From assembly GCA_051011415.1 (NCBI GenBank), contig JBPCTY010000123.1:12915-76914 (forward strand): a stretch of 64,000 nt of DNA, given 5' to 3'. Made by a program: the position numbers and the translations under genes. The notes under the pieces are model-generated. The model was not told where the DNA came from and searched no databases. It was given only the letters and a program-made list of their open reading frames with translations. This document shows, one piece after another, positions 16,906-25,385 of this stretch. Within the stretch, counting starts at the first letter, position 1. Each line of letters starts with the position of its first letter. Source of the stretch: SZUA-442 sp051011415 (GTDB lineage: Bacteria > Actinomycetota > Acidimicrobiia > Spongiisociales > UBA5794).

Positions 16906-17640
16906 CTACTCCTTTGCGTCCGCAGAGTCAGAAGGCTTGTCCTTGCGCTTGGCGTCTGCGATCTCCCTACCGGCGATGCATCCGTCAGCAACAACACCTG
17001 CGATGAGTTGTCCGGCGCGAATCGCATCGTCATTACCCGGAATCACGAAGTCGACAACATCCGGGTCGCAGTTCGTGTCGACGAGTGCGATCACGGGAAT
17101 CGACAGTCGGTTCGCTTCTGCGACAGCAATGTGCTCGGCGTTGACGTCGATGATGAACACGGCATCTGGTGGGCGACGAAGGTCGCGCACTCCACCGAGA
17201 ACCGCCTGGAGCTTGACCAACTCACGGCGCAGGCGGAGACGTTCCTTCTTTGGGAGCGACTCCATCTCACCACTTGACTCCATCTGCTCAAGTTCAAGCA
17301 TGTAGAGGATCCGCTTGTGGATCGTTTGGAAGTTGGTGAGCATTCCGCCGAGCCAACGATGGTTGACGTATGGCATACCCGCTCGGTTTGCGGCTTCCTC
17401 GATTGCGCCCTGCGCCTGCTTCTTCGTGCCGACGAACAGCACGGAACCGCCGGTTGCGGCGATGTCGCGGGCAATCACATAGGACTGCTCAGCAGCCTCA
17501 AGTGTTTGACGAAGATCGAGAATATGGATCCCATTGCGCTCCGAAAAGATGAACGGACGCATCTTTGGGTTCCATCGTGCGGTCTGATGACCGAAATGAA
17601 CGCCAGCTTCAAGTAGCTCGCGCATGGCAACAACAGCCAT
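16906..17640 (-). CDS. rpsB: 30S ribosomal protein S2
   Basis: Small-subunit protein S2. The 244 residues carry both S2 signatures: AMRELLEAGVHFGHQT near the start and PVIALVDTNCDPDVVDFVIPGNDDA with AIRAGQ in the C-terminal half, plus NHRWLGGMLTN. The ATG at 17640 has AAGGAG 7 bases upstream. An upstream 31-codon open frame has no S2 character. The 162-base gap before whiG probably holds the operon promoter, though I could not assign -35/-10 elements with confidence. Confidence 0.96.
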   Translation of the reverse strand: MAVVAMRELLEAGVHFGHQTARWNPKMRPFIFSERNGIHILDLRQTLEAAEQSYVIARDIAATGGSVLFVGTKKQAQGAIEEAANRAGMPYVNHRWLGGMLTNFQTIHKRILYMLELEQMESSGEMESLPKKERLRLRRELVKLQAVLGGVRDLRRPPDAVFIIDVNAEHIAVAEANRLSIPVIALVDTNCDPDVVDFVIPGNDDAIRAGQLIAGVVADGCIAGREIADAKRKDKPSDSADAKE

Positions 17641-17802
17641 GTGTATTTCTCCTTGTTTCGGGTTGGTTCTTCCGGTTAGCCCTTTGAGCCCCCGAACGCC
17701 CAAAACGAGCGCACCACATGGGGATTGCGGCAACCGTGTGTGATTAGCGACAAGTGTAGGGCGGTTGGCACCGAGCCGTCAGCGTCACTGCTGCCGGGTC
17801 TA

Positions 17803-18576
17803 CTACTTGTACGCCGGTTCGATGAATCGGTTGCGAAGACTCATCACAGCCTTGGTGTGGATCTGACAGATCCGCGACTCGGTCACATTCAGGACATTGC
17901 CGATCTCGGCGAGCGTCAGCCCCTCGTAGTAGTACAAGGTCAGGACCAGACGCTCACGATCAGGTAATCGATTGATGGAGTCTGCGAGGAGGTACCTCGT
18001 CTCCTCCTTCTCGTAGCTGCCGGACGGATCGATGGCCGTCTTGTCGGCGATCATCTCGCTCATCGCCCCGGACTCGCGCTCGGAAGGGTTCAGTAACTCG
18101 TCGAGCGCAACGAAGCCAAGATTTGCGATCTCTCCGAGATAGTCCCGCAGCGAGTCCACCGGTACGTCCATGGCTTCTGCGACCTCGACCTCCGTCGGGG
18201 TCCTTTGGAGACGGTGCTCAAGCTCAGCCATCGTGCGCTGGATCTCTCTGGCGCGCGACCGCACCGAACGAGGCACCCAATCGAGTGCACGCAACTCGTC
18301 AAGAATCGCACCCTTGATCCGGCTGACCGCATACGTCTCAAACTTATATCCGCGCTCTGGTTCGAACTTATCGACGGCGTCGATGAGTCCAAAGGTGCCA
18401 AAGGAGATCAGATCGGACTGATCGACGTTCTTCGGCAAGCCTGCGCCGACGCGGCCAGCTACGAACTTCACCAACGGAGAAAAGTGGATGATCAGGCCTT
18501 CGCGAGCAGCCTCATCTCCCGTGGACTTGTAGGAGTCCCAGAGTTCGTTGAGAAATTCGGGGGCCGGTTCAGGCAC
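17803..18576 (-). CDS. whiG: RNA polymerase sigma factor, WhiG/FliA (sigma-28) family
   Basis: Alternative sigma factor. The 257 residues contain region 2 (SFGTFGLIDAVDKFEPERG and KFETYAVSRIKGAILDELR), region 3 (about 110-175) and region 4 (LTLAEIGNVLNVTESRICQ). In Streptomyces WhiG starts sporulation of aerial hyphae, and in motile bacteria FliA drives flagellar genes. No flagellar or sporulation gene occurs in this window. Its chromosomal position next to rpsB matches actinobacterial WhiG. The GTG start lies 8 bases inside the end of the recombinase gene, and no anti-sigma factor is adjacent. Confidence 0.88.
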   Translation of the reverse strand: MPEPAPEFLNELWDSYKSTGDEAAREGLIIHFSPLVKFVAGRVGAGLPKNVDQSDLISFGTFGLIDAVDKFEPERGYKFETYAVSRIKGAILDELRALDWVPRSVRSRAREIQRTMAELEHRLQRTPTEVEVAEAMDVPVDSLRDYLGEIANLGFVALDELLNPSERESGAMSEMIADKTAIDPSGSYEKEETRYLLADSINRLPDRERLVLTLYYYEGLTLAEIGNVLNVTESRICQIHTKAVMSLRNRFIEPAYK

Positions 18577-19447
18577 GTGGGTGGCTTCTCTCGTAGGTCT
18601 CGGTCATGTGCGTTCGGGTGACGGCAGTGTAGATCTGTGTTGTCGCCAGCTCGGCATGTCCGAGCAAATCCTGGACAGAGCGTAGGTCAGCTCCGTTCTC
18701 GAGAAGGTGAGTTGCGAAGGAATGACGCATCGCATGAGGAAACGAACCGACTCGCAATTGCACCACCCTGCGGATCCCTCTGGTGCCAAGCGGGCCGCCA
18801 CGAACCCCAACAAAGAGCGCATTCCCAGCCGAAGGGTGTGCAAGGAGAGGACGTGCGTTGGTGACGTATGCGTCAAGCGCGGCCTCGGCCTTTCGGGGAA
18901 CCGGCACGGACCGCTCCTTTGAACCCTTGCCCTTCACAACGAGGAACCTGGTGCGTCGCACATCGTCCACGGTCAGCGACGCCAACTCCGAGACGCGCAG
19001 CCCACAGCCGTACAAGGTCTCGATGATCGCGCGATCCCTGAGGCCCTCGGGCGTCGTTGCGTCGATGCCATCAAGCATCTTTGACAGCGACACAGCTGGC
19101 ACAGCCTTCGGAAGGGTTCGTGGCTTCTTGGGCTGAGCGACACCGATCGCAGGATTGGCGTCGATCACTCCTCGCCTGGCGGCATCGCTGAGAAACGAGC
19201 GGACGGCCGAGACTCTTCGTGACACCGTCGATGCTGCATACCCACGGGTAGAGAGGCTTGCGGTGTAGCGCCGCACGACGACCCTGTCGATGTCCTCGAC
19301 GTTCTGGGTCCCGTACCGATCTGCGAAGTCAACGAATCCCGAGAGATCTCGCTCGTACGCATCCAGAGTGTGAGTTGACAGCCCTCGGTCAACTCTGGCG
19401 CGGCGGAGGTACTCCGCGGCTGCGTCAGCTATTGGGGTTCCCGGCAT
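18569..19447 (-). CDS. xerC: tyrosine recombinase, XerC/XerD family
   Basis: Site-specific recombinase, probably for chromosome dimer resolution at dif. The 292 residues have a SAM-like N-terminal DNA-binding domain (1-95) and a complete catalytic set: Arg151 (GCGLRVSEL), Lys174 (KGKGSKERSVP), His238 and Arg241 (HAMRH), His264 (LLGHA) and Tyr273 (TTQIYT). The length is typical of Xer proteins and not of phage integrases. It appears leaderless, with a promoter 6 bases before its ATG, and it overlaps whiG. Whether it is XerC or XerD cannot be told from sequence alone. Confidence 0.85.
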   Translation of the reverse strand: MPGTPIADAAAEYLRRARVDRGLSTHTLDAYERDLSGFVDFADRYGTQNVEDIDRVVVRRYTASLSTRGYAASTVSRRVSAVRSFLSDAARRGVIDANPAIGVAQPKKPRTLPKAVPAVSLSKMLDGIDATTPEGLRDRAIIETLYGCGLRVSELASLTVDDVRRTRFLVVKGKGSKERSVPVPRKAEAALDAYVTNARPLLAHPSAGNALFVGVRGGPLGTRGIRRVVQLRVGSFPHAMRHSFATHLLENGADLRSVQDLLGHAELATTQIYTAVTRTHMTETYERSHPRA

Positions 19448-19453
19448 CGCACC

Positions 19454-19481
19454 ATGGTACGGCGGCAGACCGCTGCGTCAA
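19454..19481 (-). promoter_or_regulatory. promoter for the xerC-like gene (leaderless)
   Basis: On the minus strand TTGACG (19481-19476) is followed after 16 bases by TACCAT (19459-19454), and the ATG starts 6 bases later. There is no Shine-Dalgarno in front of the ATG. The spacing predicts transcription starting at or next to the A of ATG. Confidence 0.6.
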
Positions 19482-19510
19482 TGATGCATGCGACCTACCG
19501 GTTCGGCCGT

Positions 19511-19753
19511 CTAGATCTGGCCCAGTTTGACGGCCAGTTCGGCGTCGCTTGGTTCGGTGAGATGTGTGCCGTCGCCAAAGACAACAACCGGAACGCTCGT
19601 GCGCCCGCCGTTGTACTCCTTGACCTTGTCGATAGCTTCCGGAACTGCTTCGACATCGACGTAGTCATATGCAACGTCATGCTGATCGAGGTAGGACCGT
19701 GCGGCCCGGCAGTCCTTGCAGTGACCGTTTCCGAAGAGAGTGATGTCAGCCAT
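19511..19753 (-). CDS. glutaredoxin-like protein (CxxC)
   Basis: Small thioredoxin-fold redox protein of 80 residues. The active site is Cys12-Lys-Asp-Cys15 (NGHCKDCRAAR), close to the N-terminus as in glutaredoxin/NrdH proteins. The cis-Pro segment is TSVPVVVFGDGT and the C-terminal helix is DAELAVKLGQI. CKDC resembles mycoredoxin/NrdH-type sites more than the classical CPYC, so the electron donor may be mycothiol or thioredoxin reductase (inference). ATG with AAAGGA upstream. Neighbours give no functional link. Confidence 0.8.
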   Translation of the reverse strand: MADITLFGNGHCKDCRAARSYLDQHDVAYDYVDVEAVPEAIDKVKEYNGGRTSVPVVVFGDGTHLTEPSDAELAVKLGQI

Positions 19754-20009
19754 GGGTGTCCTTTGGCGGTTGGAGTTGTCGAGTGCGAGGCGAGCCTAGG
19801 AAGAAGACTCAGTTACGCCGTCTGGTGTGGCGAGCCGTGTCCTGGCGACACAACGATTTTGCACAATCATGCACAGCGCGCTTCACTATGCGGAACGACG
19901 TTCCATCCAGCGGTACAAGTGGATGCGGAGTCGTCAGAAGCTGTGAACACGACCGCGGGTGCAACGGGCTCGCCGAACCGCGGTCCCTACGGGCAAGGAT
20001 GGTGAGGAC

Positions 20010-21251
20010 ATGCGTCCACACGTCGAACTGATCCACGAGGACGACTACGTCTGGCACACGGCTGAACTCCCGCAGGGGGAAGGCCGCGCCGCCGAGCGCC
20101 GCCTCTCGGTCGATGAGGAGGATGGCTCGTCTTCACTTCGTATCGGCTTCCAAACCGACTGGGGCCGTGGTCCGGGCATCCACCATGCCAATACCGAGTA
20201 CCACGTCCTCGAGGGCGAGATGGACTACGGCGGCCGAAAGGTTGGCAAGGGTGCATACCTCTACGTCCCTAGGGGCGTGCCTGCCGACTACCTGAAGTTC
20301 TCCGAGGGAACAAAGATCCTCCATTACCGCGAGTACGGCGACGCTGGCTTCGACCGCACGGATTCGGCAGACGCCAAGCCGTGGGACGATGCCCGCGAAG
20401 AGGTCATCCTCATCGATACCGAGGCAATGGAATGGATGGATGTCCCCAATCCTGGACCGATGCCGGGTCTCATGATCAAGTACCTCCACGTAGACCCCGA
20501 TACCGGCTTCTATACCCGGCTCGTGCACGCTCGTGAGGGATGGGCTGACCATCGGCTCGCACATCACCCGTGTTACGAGGAGGCGTACACCACGCAGGGG
20601 CACATGGAGTACAACTTCGGGACGCTCGACCTCGGCACGTACTTCTTCCGTCCGGCCCGCGTGAAGCACGGCCACTTCACCACGATGGAGGGCGGCGCAA
20701 CATGGCTGCTGCGTTCCGACGGTGAACTCCTTAACTGGTACACCCAGAACGAGTGGGTCAGGTACGGCGGTGAAGGTGTGAACTACGGCCCCGACGGCGG
20801 CCGCATGACGTGGTCCTACTCCTCGCACGACCTCGCTGGCGGCACGACCTGGCGTTCAGAGAACGATCAGGAGGATCTGCTCACGGCTCTGAAGTTCCAG
20901 ACCGATCAGGGCCTCCCCGATGCACCCTACGTCCAGCACGGCACCGGTGCGGACCGTTCCAAAATCGCAATCATGATCGCGATGGACGCCATGCGCCTCA
21001 ACGGCGGTCACGGTGACCACGATCACGACGACGACCACAGCCACGATCACGACGATCTACCGTCGTCAGAGGAGTTGGGCTGGCAGGATCCGTCGTCGAT
21101 CGAACACCCCGAGGAGCGCACCGATGCAAAGAGGCACGACTGGGGAGCCGGTCGTGTCCACGAGGACGGTGACCGCATCCCCATGCCGATCCTCTCCAGC
21201 ATTCCAGTCCGCTCGCGAAGCCGCGGTCGCTGGGATGGCGACGGCATGTAG
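20010..21251 (+). CDS. two-cupin domain protein with a His/Asp metal-binding-like tail
   Basis: Not assigned to a pathway. The 413 residues contain two beta-rich cupin-like units. The first shows GIHHANTEYHVLEGEMDYGG and YVPRGVPADYLKFSEGT, a typical HxxxxExxxxxxG pattern. The second shows HHPCYEEAYTTQGHMEY with YFFRPARVKHGHF (about residues 180-225). The unusual part is residues 334-349 (HGDHDHDDDHSHDHDD), a histidine-aspartate run suited to binding Zn, Ni or Co. ATG with a GGTGAGG site, choosing the start after a short unlikely extension. It is flanked by unrelated genes and looks monocistronic. It may be a metal-dependent dioxygenase or lyase, or a metal store. Confidence 0.7.
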   Translation: MRPHVELIHEDDYVWHTAELPQGEGRAAERRLSVDEEDGSSSLRIGFQTDWGRGPGIHHANTEYHVLEGEMDYGGRKVGKGAYLYVPRGVPADYLKFSEGTKILHYREYGDAGFDRTDSADAKPWDDAREEVILIDTEAMEWMDVPNPGPMPGLMIKYLHVDPDTGFYTRLVHAREGWADHRLAHHPCYEEAYTTQGHMEYNFGTLDLGTYFFRPARVKHGHFTTMEGGATWLLRSDGELLNWYTQNEWVRYGGEGVNYGPDGGRMTWSYSSHDLAGGTTWRSENDQEDLLTALKFQTDQGLPDAPYVQHGTGADRSKIAIMIAMDAMRLNGGHGDHDHDDDHSHDHDDLPSSEELGWQDPSSIEHPEERTDAKRHDWGAGRVHEDGDRIPMPILSSIPVRSRSRGRWDGDGM

Positions 21252-21281
21252 CCACCCGTAGCACTGCCCGCCTCGAAACAG

Positions 21282-22142
21282 TCACGTAGGCGGTAGTGAT
21301 ACGAGTGGTGTCACGAGCGAGAGCACCATTCGCAGATCATCTGCACCAAAAACCGGAAACGCACCATCGCGAATGAGCCGGTTCGTACCGACCGATGCCG
21401 GTCGGTCGACATCGGCAGGAGTGGCGTATACCGGCGTTCCCGCCTCGAGCGCGATACGCGCCGTGATCAGCGCACCCCCCGTCTCGCCAGCTTCGACCAC
21501 GAGCACGACATCCGCCAACCCAACGATGATCCGGTTTCGGGTGGGGAATCGCCAGCCATCTGGTCTGGTCCCGGGGGGAAACTCAGATACCACGGCACCT
21601 CCCGTGTCGAGAATGCGGTCGTGCAAGTGTGCGTGCTGCCGCGGATAGATCACATCGATCCCCGAACCAAGCACCGACACGCAGTGTCCATTGCTTTCCA
21701 CCGCACCTGACTGTGCGGCATGATCGATTCCTTTGGCGAGCCCGCTCACCACTGTCCAACCCTCGGCGGCTGCAACCATGCCGTAGGCGGAAGCAAGATC
21801 CGTTCCATACGCGGTACAGGTTCTCGTCCCGACAATCGCAATCGACGGTCCAGTTCGTGGCGAACCCTTCGCAAACAGCCACCTTGGCGCAGTGCTGCTG
21901 GCGGCAAGTCGCGATGGGAAGGATTCGGGCCCATCAAGGAAGTCGATCCTCCTGCGGGCAAGTTGGTTTCGTCTCTGATCTGCCGAGACCGAGACGGCAT
22001 CTCGCACCGATTCTGAGGCCTTCGCACTCCCACAACGGATAGCCGTAACAGCAGCCTCCGGTGTCTGCCAACGATTCATCAAGGTGTCAACTCTGTTGGG
22101 TGAGAGGCCACCAAAGGCAAGCCGCAGAAGGCCATCACTCAT
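21282..22142 (-). CDS. dprA: DNA-processing protein DprA (DNA-protecting, RecA loader)
   Basis: Binds incoming single-stranded DNA and loads RecA in natural transformation. It is widespread even where competence is unknown. The 286 residues include a short N-terminal helical part and the extended Rossmann fold with AIVGTRTCTAYG, SGLAKGIDHAAQSGA, GSGIDVIYPRQHAHL, FPPGTRPDGWRFPTRNRII and VVEAGETGGALITA. It ends soon after the Rossmann fold, so the C-terminal winged-helix (DML1-like) domain of many DprA proteins is absent. Overlaps comM by 4 bases. Confidence 0.92.
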   Translation of the reverse strand: MSDGLLRLAFGGLSPNRVDTLMNRWQTPEAAVTAIRCGSAKASESVRDAVSVSADQRRNQLARRRIDFLDGPESFPSRLAASSTAPRWLFAKGSPRTGPSIAIVGTRTCTAYGTDLASAYGMVAAAEGWTVVSGLAKGIDHAAQSGAVESNGHCVSVLGSGIDVIYPRQHAHLHDRILDTGGAVVSEFPPGTRPDGWRFPTRNRIIVGLADVVLVVEAGETGGALITARIALEAGTPVYATPADVDRPASVGTNRLIRDGAFPVFGADDLRMVLSLVTPLVSLPPT

Positions 22143-23608
22143 CGCATACCCGTTCTCAGATCGACAGCTTCCAGAACATGAACCTCATCGATGCGCTCGG
22201 ATGCATCAAGGTCCGCAATCGTCCTAGCACACCGTCGTACACGGTCCCAACCCCGGCCTGTCATCAGGTTGGCGTCGTAGGCGACAGAAAGGGCCCGTGT
22301 CGCACGTGCAGTGAGATCGAGGGCGCTGAGCTGGTCACCAGAGAGATGCCGGTTCATCGTTCCCCGCTTCATTTGGATGCTTCTTGCGGCAAGCACCCTG
22401 CGCCGCACGAGAGCAGACGATTCCCCCAGATCTCCCGAGAGCTCACCGGCGCGGAGCCTGTCAACAGTGACGCGGATGTCGAAACGGTCCATGAGCGGCC
22501 CTGACAGCCGCAGGCGATACCGGTCCTTTTGGGACTCCGTGCAACGGCATGGTGTTCGCTGATCATCGCGAAATCCGCAAGGGCATGGGTTCGTGGCGCC
22601 GACGACCTGGATGTTTGCCGGAAAGAGGATTGACTCGGATGCTCGTGCGATCATCACGGTCCCCTCTTCAATCGGCTGCCGTAGCGCATCCAGAGTCGAT
22701 GGTGAGAATTCGCCAAGCTCGTCGAGAAAGAGGACCCCGTGGTGGGCCCTTGTGACTTCACCCGGCCGTGGCACACCAACTCCGCCACCAACCAATGCAG
22801 CTGTTGAGGACGAGTGGTGCGGCGCTCTGAATGGCGGATCAACGTGCACCATCGGGAACGCTCCGGCTGCCGAGGCGATGAGTGCAACCTCCGTGGCCTG
22901 TTCAGGCGTGAGACGTGGAAGGATCGAGGGCAGGCATCTCGCGAGCAGCGTCTTTCCCGAACCAGGCGATCCATTGAGCAGGATGTGGTGTCCGCCAGCT
23001 GCTGCAACCTCCATTGCGCGTCGGGCCTTGGGCTGTCCGCGCACGATCGCAAGGTCGTGGCTCTGTGGAGCTGACATAGCGGTTGGCTCCACGCCCCGAG
23101 CCTGGCGAGTGCCCTGGGCAACACCGACCGCCTCGCCGAGCAGCCGCACACCCTGAATGTGTTTCGCACGTTCGCTCGAGGCATTGCTATCGACCGATGC
23201 CAGGCACTTCTTTCCTTCAGACCGTGCGACCTCGACCGCCGCGAGCACTCCCGTGACCCCCTTGACGACACCATCGAGAGAGAGTTCACCGACACAGACG
23301 TACTCGGAAAGATCCAGCGCACCTTCTTCGGTTGCACCGATGATGCTGAGAGCAATGGGCAGGTCATAGGTCGATCCAACCTTTGGGATGTCTGCCGGAC
23401 TGAGTGAGACCACAACGCGACCTAGCGGAAAGGTGAATCCTTGGCGCTTGATCGCAGCACGCACTCGATCTCGCGACTCTCGGACGACGGCGTCTGGGAG
23501 ACCGACGATCGAGAACGATGTCTTTGCGGAAGGACTCACCGATGCTTCGACGGTGACGGGTCGGGGATCCACGCCGACCATCGCACTGGATGTGACGGAT
23601 GAATACAT
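22139..23608 (-). CDS. comM: ComM/YifB family AAA+ helicase (Mg-chelatase-like)
   Basis: Hexameric helicase that promotes branch migration during transformation in other bacteria. The 489 residues start with the Lon-like fold (VGLPDAVVRESRDRVRAA), then Walker A GSPGSGKT (213-220), HHSSSTAALVGGG, the Walker B-like GVLFLDELGEF, a cysteine cluster NPCPCG...CRC, and the C-terminal helical part. It forms a 4-base-overlap operon with dprA, matching the frequent actinobacterial yraN/comM/dprA grouping, although here yraN is separated by five genes. Confidence 0.92.
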   Translation of the reverse strand: MYSSVTSSAMVGVDPRPVTVEASVSPSAKTSFSIVGLPDAVVRESRDRVRAAIKRQGFTFPLGRVVVSLSPADIPKVGSTYDLPIALSIIGATEEGALDLSEYVCVGELSLDGVVKGVTGVLAAVEVARSEGKKCLASVDSNASSERAKHIQGVRLLGEAVGVAQGTRQARGVEPTAMSAPQSHDLAIVRGQPKARRAMEVAAAGGHHILLNGSPGSGKTLLARCLPSILPRLTPEQATEVALIASAAGAFPMVHVDPPFRAPHHSSSTAALVGGGVGVPRPGEVTRAHHGVLFLDELGEFSPSTLDALRQPIEEGTVMIARASESILFPANIQVVGATNPCPCGFRDDQRTPCRCTESQKDRYRLRLSGPLMDRFDIRVTVDRLRAGELSGDLGESSALVRRRVLAARSIQMKRGTMNRHLSGDQLSALDLTARATRALSVAYDANLMTGRGWDRVRRCARTIADLDASERIDEVHVLEAVDLRTGMR

Positions 23609-23660
23609 GACTCGAACCTATGCCGTGGGTGTGACACGCACGGACCGGTACGGTGGACGG

Positions 23661-23924
23661 ATGCAATGGTGGACGGTTGTCGGAGTGATTCTTGTGCTGG
23701 TGGTGGTGGCTGGCGTGGTCCACCTCGCGCTCACCTTTGCCAACCGGCGTGGATGGGTGTGGTACCGAAACAAGGACCGGCCGCCACCGCGATCACTCGG
23801 GATGCTTGAAGAGGTCTACCAACCGTCGATCGAGCACGTCATAGACGCTGAAGCGAAGGACGACTCAGAGGCCGACCACGAGGCATCCGGCGATCCCGAA
23901 GAGCCCGGACAGACCGACGCCTAG
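23661..23924 (+). CDS. small single-pass membrane protein of unknown function
   Basis: 87 residues beginning MQWWTVVGVILVLVVVAGVV, one clear membrane helix (about 5-24), followed by FANRRGWVWYRNKDRPPPRS and an acidic C-terminus. The ATG at 23661 with GGTGGA upstream is chosen because the longer open frame would run back into the divergent comM gene. Precedes another small membrane protein on the same strand by 67 bases. No family recognised. Confidence 0.65.
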   Translation: MQWWTVVGVILVLVVVAGVVHLALTFANRRGWVWYRNKDRPPPRSLGMLEEVYQPSIEHVIDAEAKDDSEADHEASGDPEEPGQTDA

Positions 23925-23991
23925 CGGGGCAATCCACGATTCTGGGGTGGTCTGCTCGTAGAATCCTGTCATCTATCCGTGGGAGGATGTC

Positions 23992-24282
23992 ATGGCAGAC
24001 GAGAGTGGTCTCGGAGATCTCTTCGATTTGACCTTCACGAAGTATGTAACACCGACGGTGATCAGGATCGTCTACATCCTGGTGATTGTATTCACAGCCT
24101 TGTGGTGGATCATTGGTGCCATTGCGACCTTCGCAAACAGCATCGGTGCAGGACTCGGGTTCCTGATCTTCGGAACCCTCGGTGCGCTGATCGGTCTCCT
24201 CTTGTGGCGTGTGCTGCTCGAGGTAACGATGGTCATCTTCCGAATCAAGGAAAACACGGACAACCTGAACCCAGGGTCCTGA
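23992..24282 (+). CDS. DUF4282 domain membrane protein
   Basis: 96 residues matching the DUF4282 pattern: an N-terminal LFDLTFTKYVTP, membrane helix about 22-47, a second helix about 53-82, then a charged end VIFRIKENTDN. Function of the family is unknown. ATG with GGGAGGA upstream. A strong hairpin terminator follows 17 bases after the stop. Confidence 0.78.
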   Translation: MADESGLGDLFDLTFTKYVTPTVIRIVYILVIVFTALWWIIGAIATFANSIGAGLGFLIFGTLGALIGLLLWRVLLEVTMVIFRIKENTDNLNPGS

Positions 24283-24297
24283 ACCAAGAAACTCCGA

Positions 24298-25089
24298 CTA
24301 GCGCCCCTCGAACTTCGGGGGGCGCTTTTCGATGAACGCAGCGGCACCTTCGATCAGGTCCTCCGACGACAACAACACGCCTTGTGCCTGCTCCTCAAAC
24401 GCCAACGCCTGCTCAAAGGTCATCGTCGACGACCGGTCGAGCGCACGTTTCACGAACGCCTGAGCCAACGGAGCACCAGCAGCGAGCTCAACCGCGACTT
24501 GCGATGCCCGCAGCGCAAGGTTCTCTGGTGAAACTGTTTCGGTGACAAGCCCGATCTCGAGCGCCTCATCCGCCTCGACAATCCGTCCTGTGAGCGCAAG
24601 CTCGCGCGCTCGAGTTGCACCCACGAGGCGCGGCAGCAGCCATGTACCGCCCAGATCCATTGTGAGCCCACGTTTGACGAATATCTCAGCGAATCGTGCG
24701 CGTGTCGACGCAATCACAAAGTCGCAGCCGATTGCGATGTTCATGCCTGCGCCAACCGCCACGCCGTCAACCGCTGCGATCGTCGGCTTCGACAGCCGAT
24801 GCAACGCGCTGGCAACGCGATTCGTCTTTCGCATGCGAGCAGCGTTGTCCGCAGCGGATGGAACGTCTGGCCGCGCCTTGTTCATGTCGGCGCCGGCGCA
24901 GAAGTTCTCACCGTCGCCGGTGAGGATCATGACACGCTGGTCAGACGCCCCGAACTCCTCGAACGCATCTGCGAGGTCCGTCCAGGCATCGGGAGGCACC
25001 GCATTCATTCGACCTGGGTTCGACATCGTGATCGTTCGGACAGATCCGGCGTCGCTAGCTGATACAAAGGAAGGTGGTGCGTCAGTCAT
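24298..25089 (-). CDS. enoyl-CoA hydratase/isomerase family protein
   Basis: Crotonase-fold enzyme acting on acyl-CoA. The 263 residues show the oxyanion-hole segment GDGENFCAGADM, the second oxyanion segment AVDGVAVGAGMNIAIGCDFV, and FAEIFVKRGLTMDLGGTWLLPR. In that last segment the usual catalytic Glu position holds Asp, as in PaaG/isomerase-type members, so isomerase activity is as likely as hydratase. The start is the ATG at 25089. The longer frame to 25407 overlaps a plus-strand gene and is not crotonase-like. It may act with icmF and etfBA elsewhere in the window in acyl-CoA catabolism. Confidence 0.88.
   Translation of the reverse strand: MTDAPPSFVSASDAGSVRTITMSNPGRMNAVPPDAWTDLADAFEEFGASDQRVMILTGDGENFCAGADMNKARPDVPSAADNAARMRKTNRVASALHRLSKPTIAAVDGVAVGAGMNIAIGCDFVIASTRARFAEIFVKRGLTMDLGGTWLLPRLVGATRARELALTGRIVEADEALEIGLVTETVSPENLALRASQVAVELAAGAPLAQAFVKRALDRSSTMTFEQALAFEEQAQGVLLSSEDLIEGAAAFIEKRPPKFEGR
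24300..24329 (+). terminator. intrinsic terminator after the DUF4282 gene
   Basis: AGCGCCCC (24300-24307) pairs with GGGGCGCT (24319-24326) around an 11-base loop that can itself pair, and a TTTT run follows. It lies 17 bases past the stop and overlaps the 3' end of the convergent crotonase gene. The complementary strand lacks a T run, so it acts for the plus strand only. Confidence 0.75.
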
Positions 25090-25128
25090 TGCCCCGATCG
25101 TACCTGCCCTCGAACCTATCCTCCCGCC

Positions 25129-25359
25129 ATGCCCGAATCGCTTCTGACCCACGACGACACACCGTTCGGCTCCGAACTGGTGAAGCCGATCCAGCCCTAT
25201 CAGGCACGCAAGAGCTACGTATGCCCCGGTTGCGAGAGCATCATCGAGGTTGGCGTCGGTCACGTGGTGGTCGTTCCCACGGAAGCCCCGGATCTCCGAA
25301 GACACTGGCATCGCGGATGCTGGCACAAGGAACGAAGACGCCGCGGTAGCCAGAACTAG
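25129..25359 (+). CDS. small zinc-ribbon-like protein (conserved actinobacterial type)
   Basis: 76 residues with a CPGC pair (YVCPGCESIIEVG) and a distal HWHRGCW motif, which together could hold one zinc ion through Cys and His. The protein resembles a family of small actinobacterial proteins often labelled ATP/GTP-binding without evidence. No nucleotide-binding motif is present here. It ends in a basic RRRRG tail, compatible with nucleic-acid binding. Convergent with yraN. Confidence 0.65.
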   Translation: MPESLLTHDDTPFGSELVKPIQPYQARKSYVCPGCESIIEVGVGHVVVVPTEAPDLRRHWHRGCWHKERRRRGSQN

Positions 25360-25385
25360 GGACCTCTCCATTGCGGTGCGCTCAG

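Noticed and set aside
19754..20009. RNA gene in the 256-base gap before the cupin gene
   Set aside because: No tRNA cloverleaf or T-loop sequence was seen. A TTGCAC near 19858 with weak -10 candidates could be a promoter, but not convincingly.
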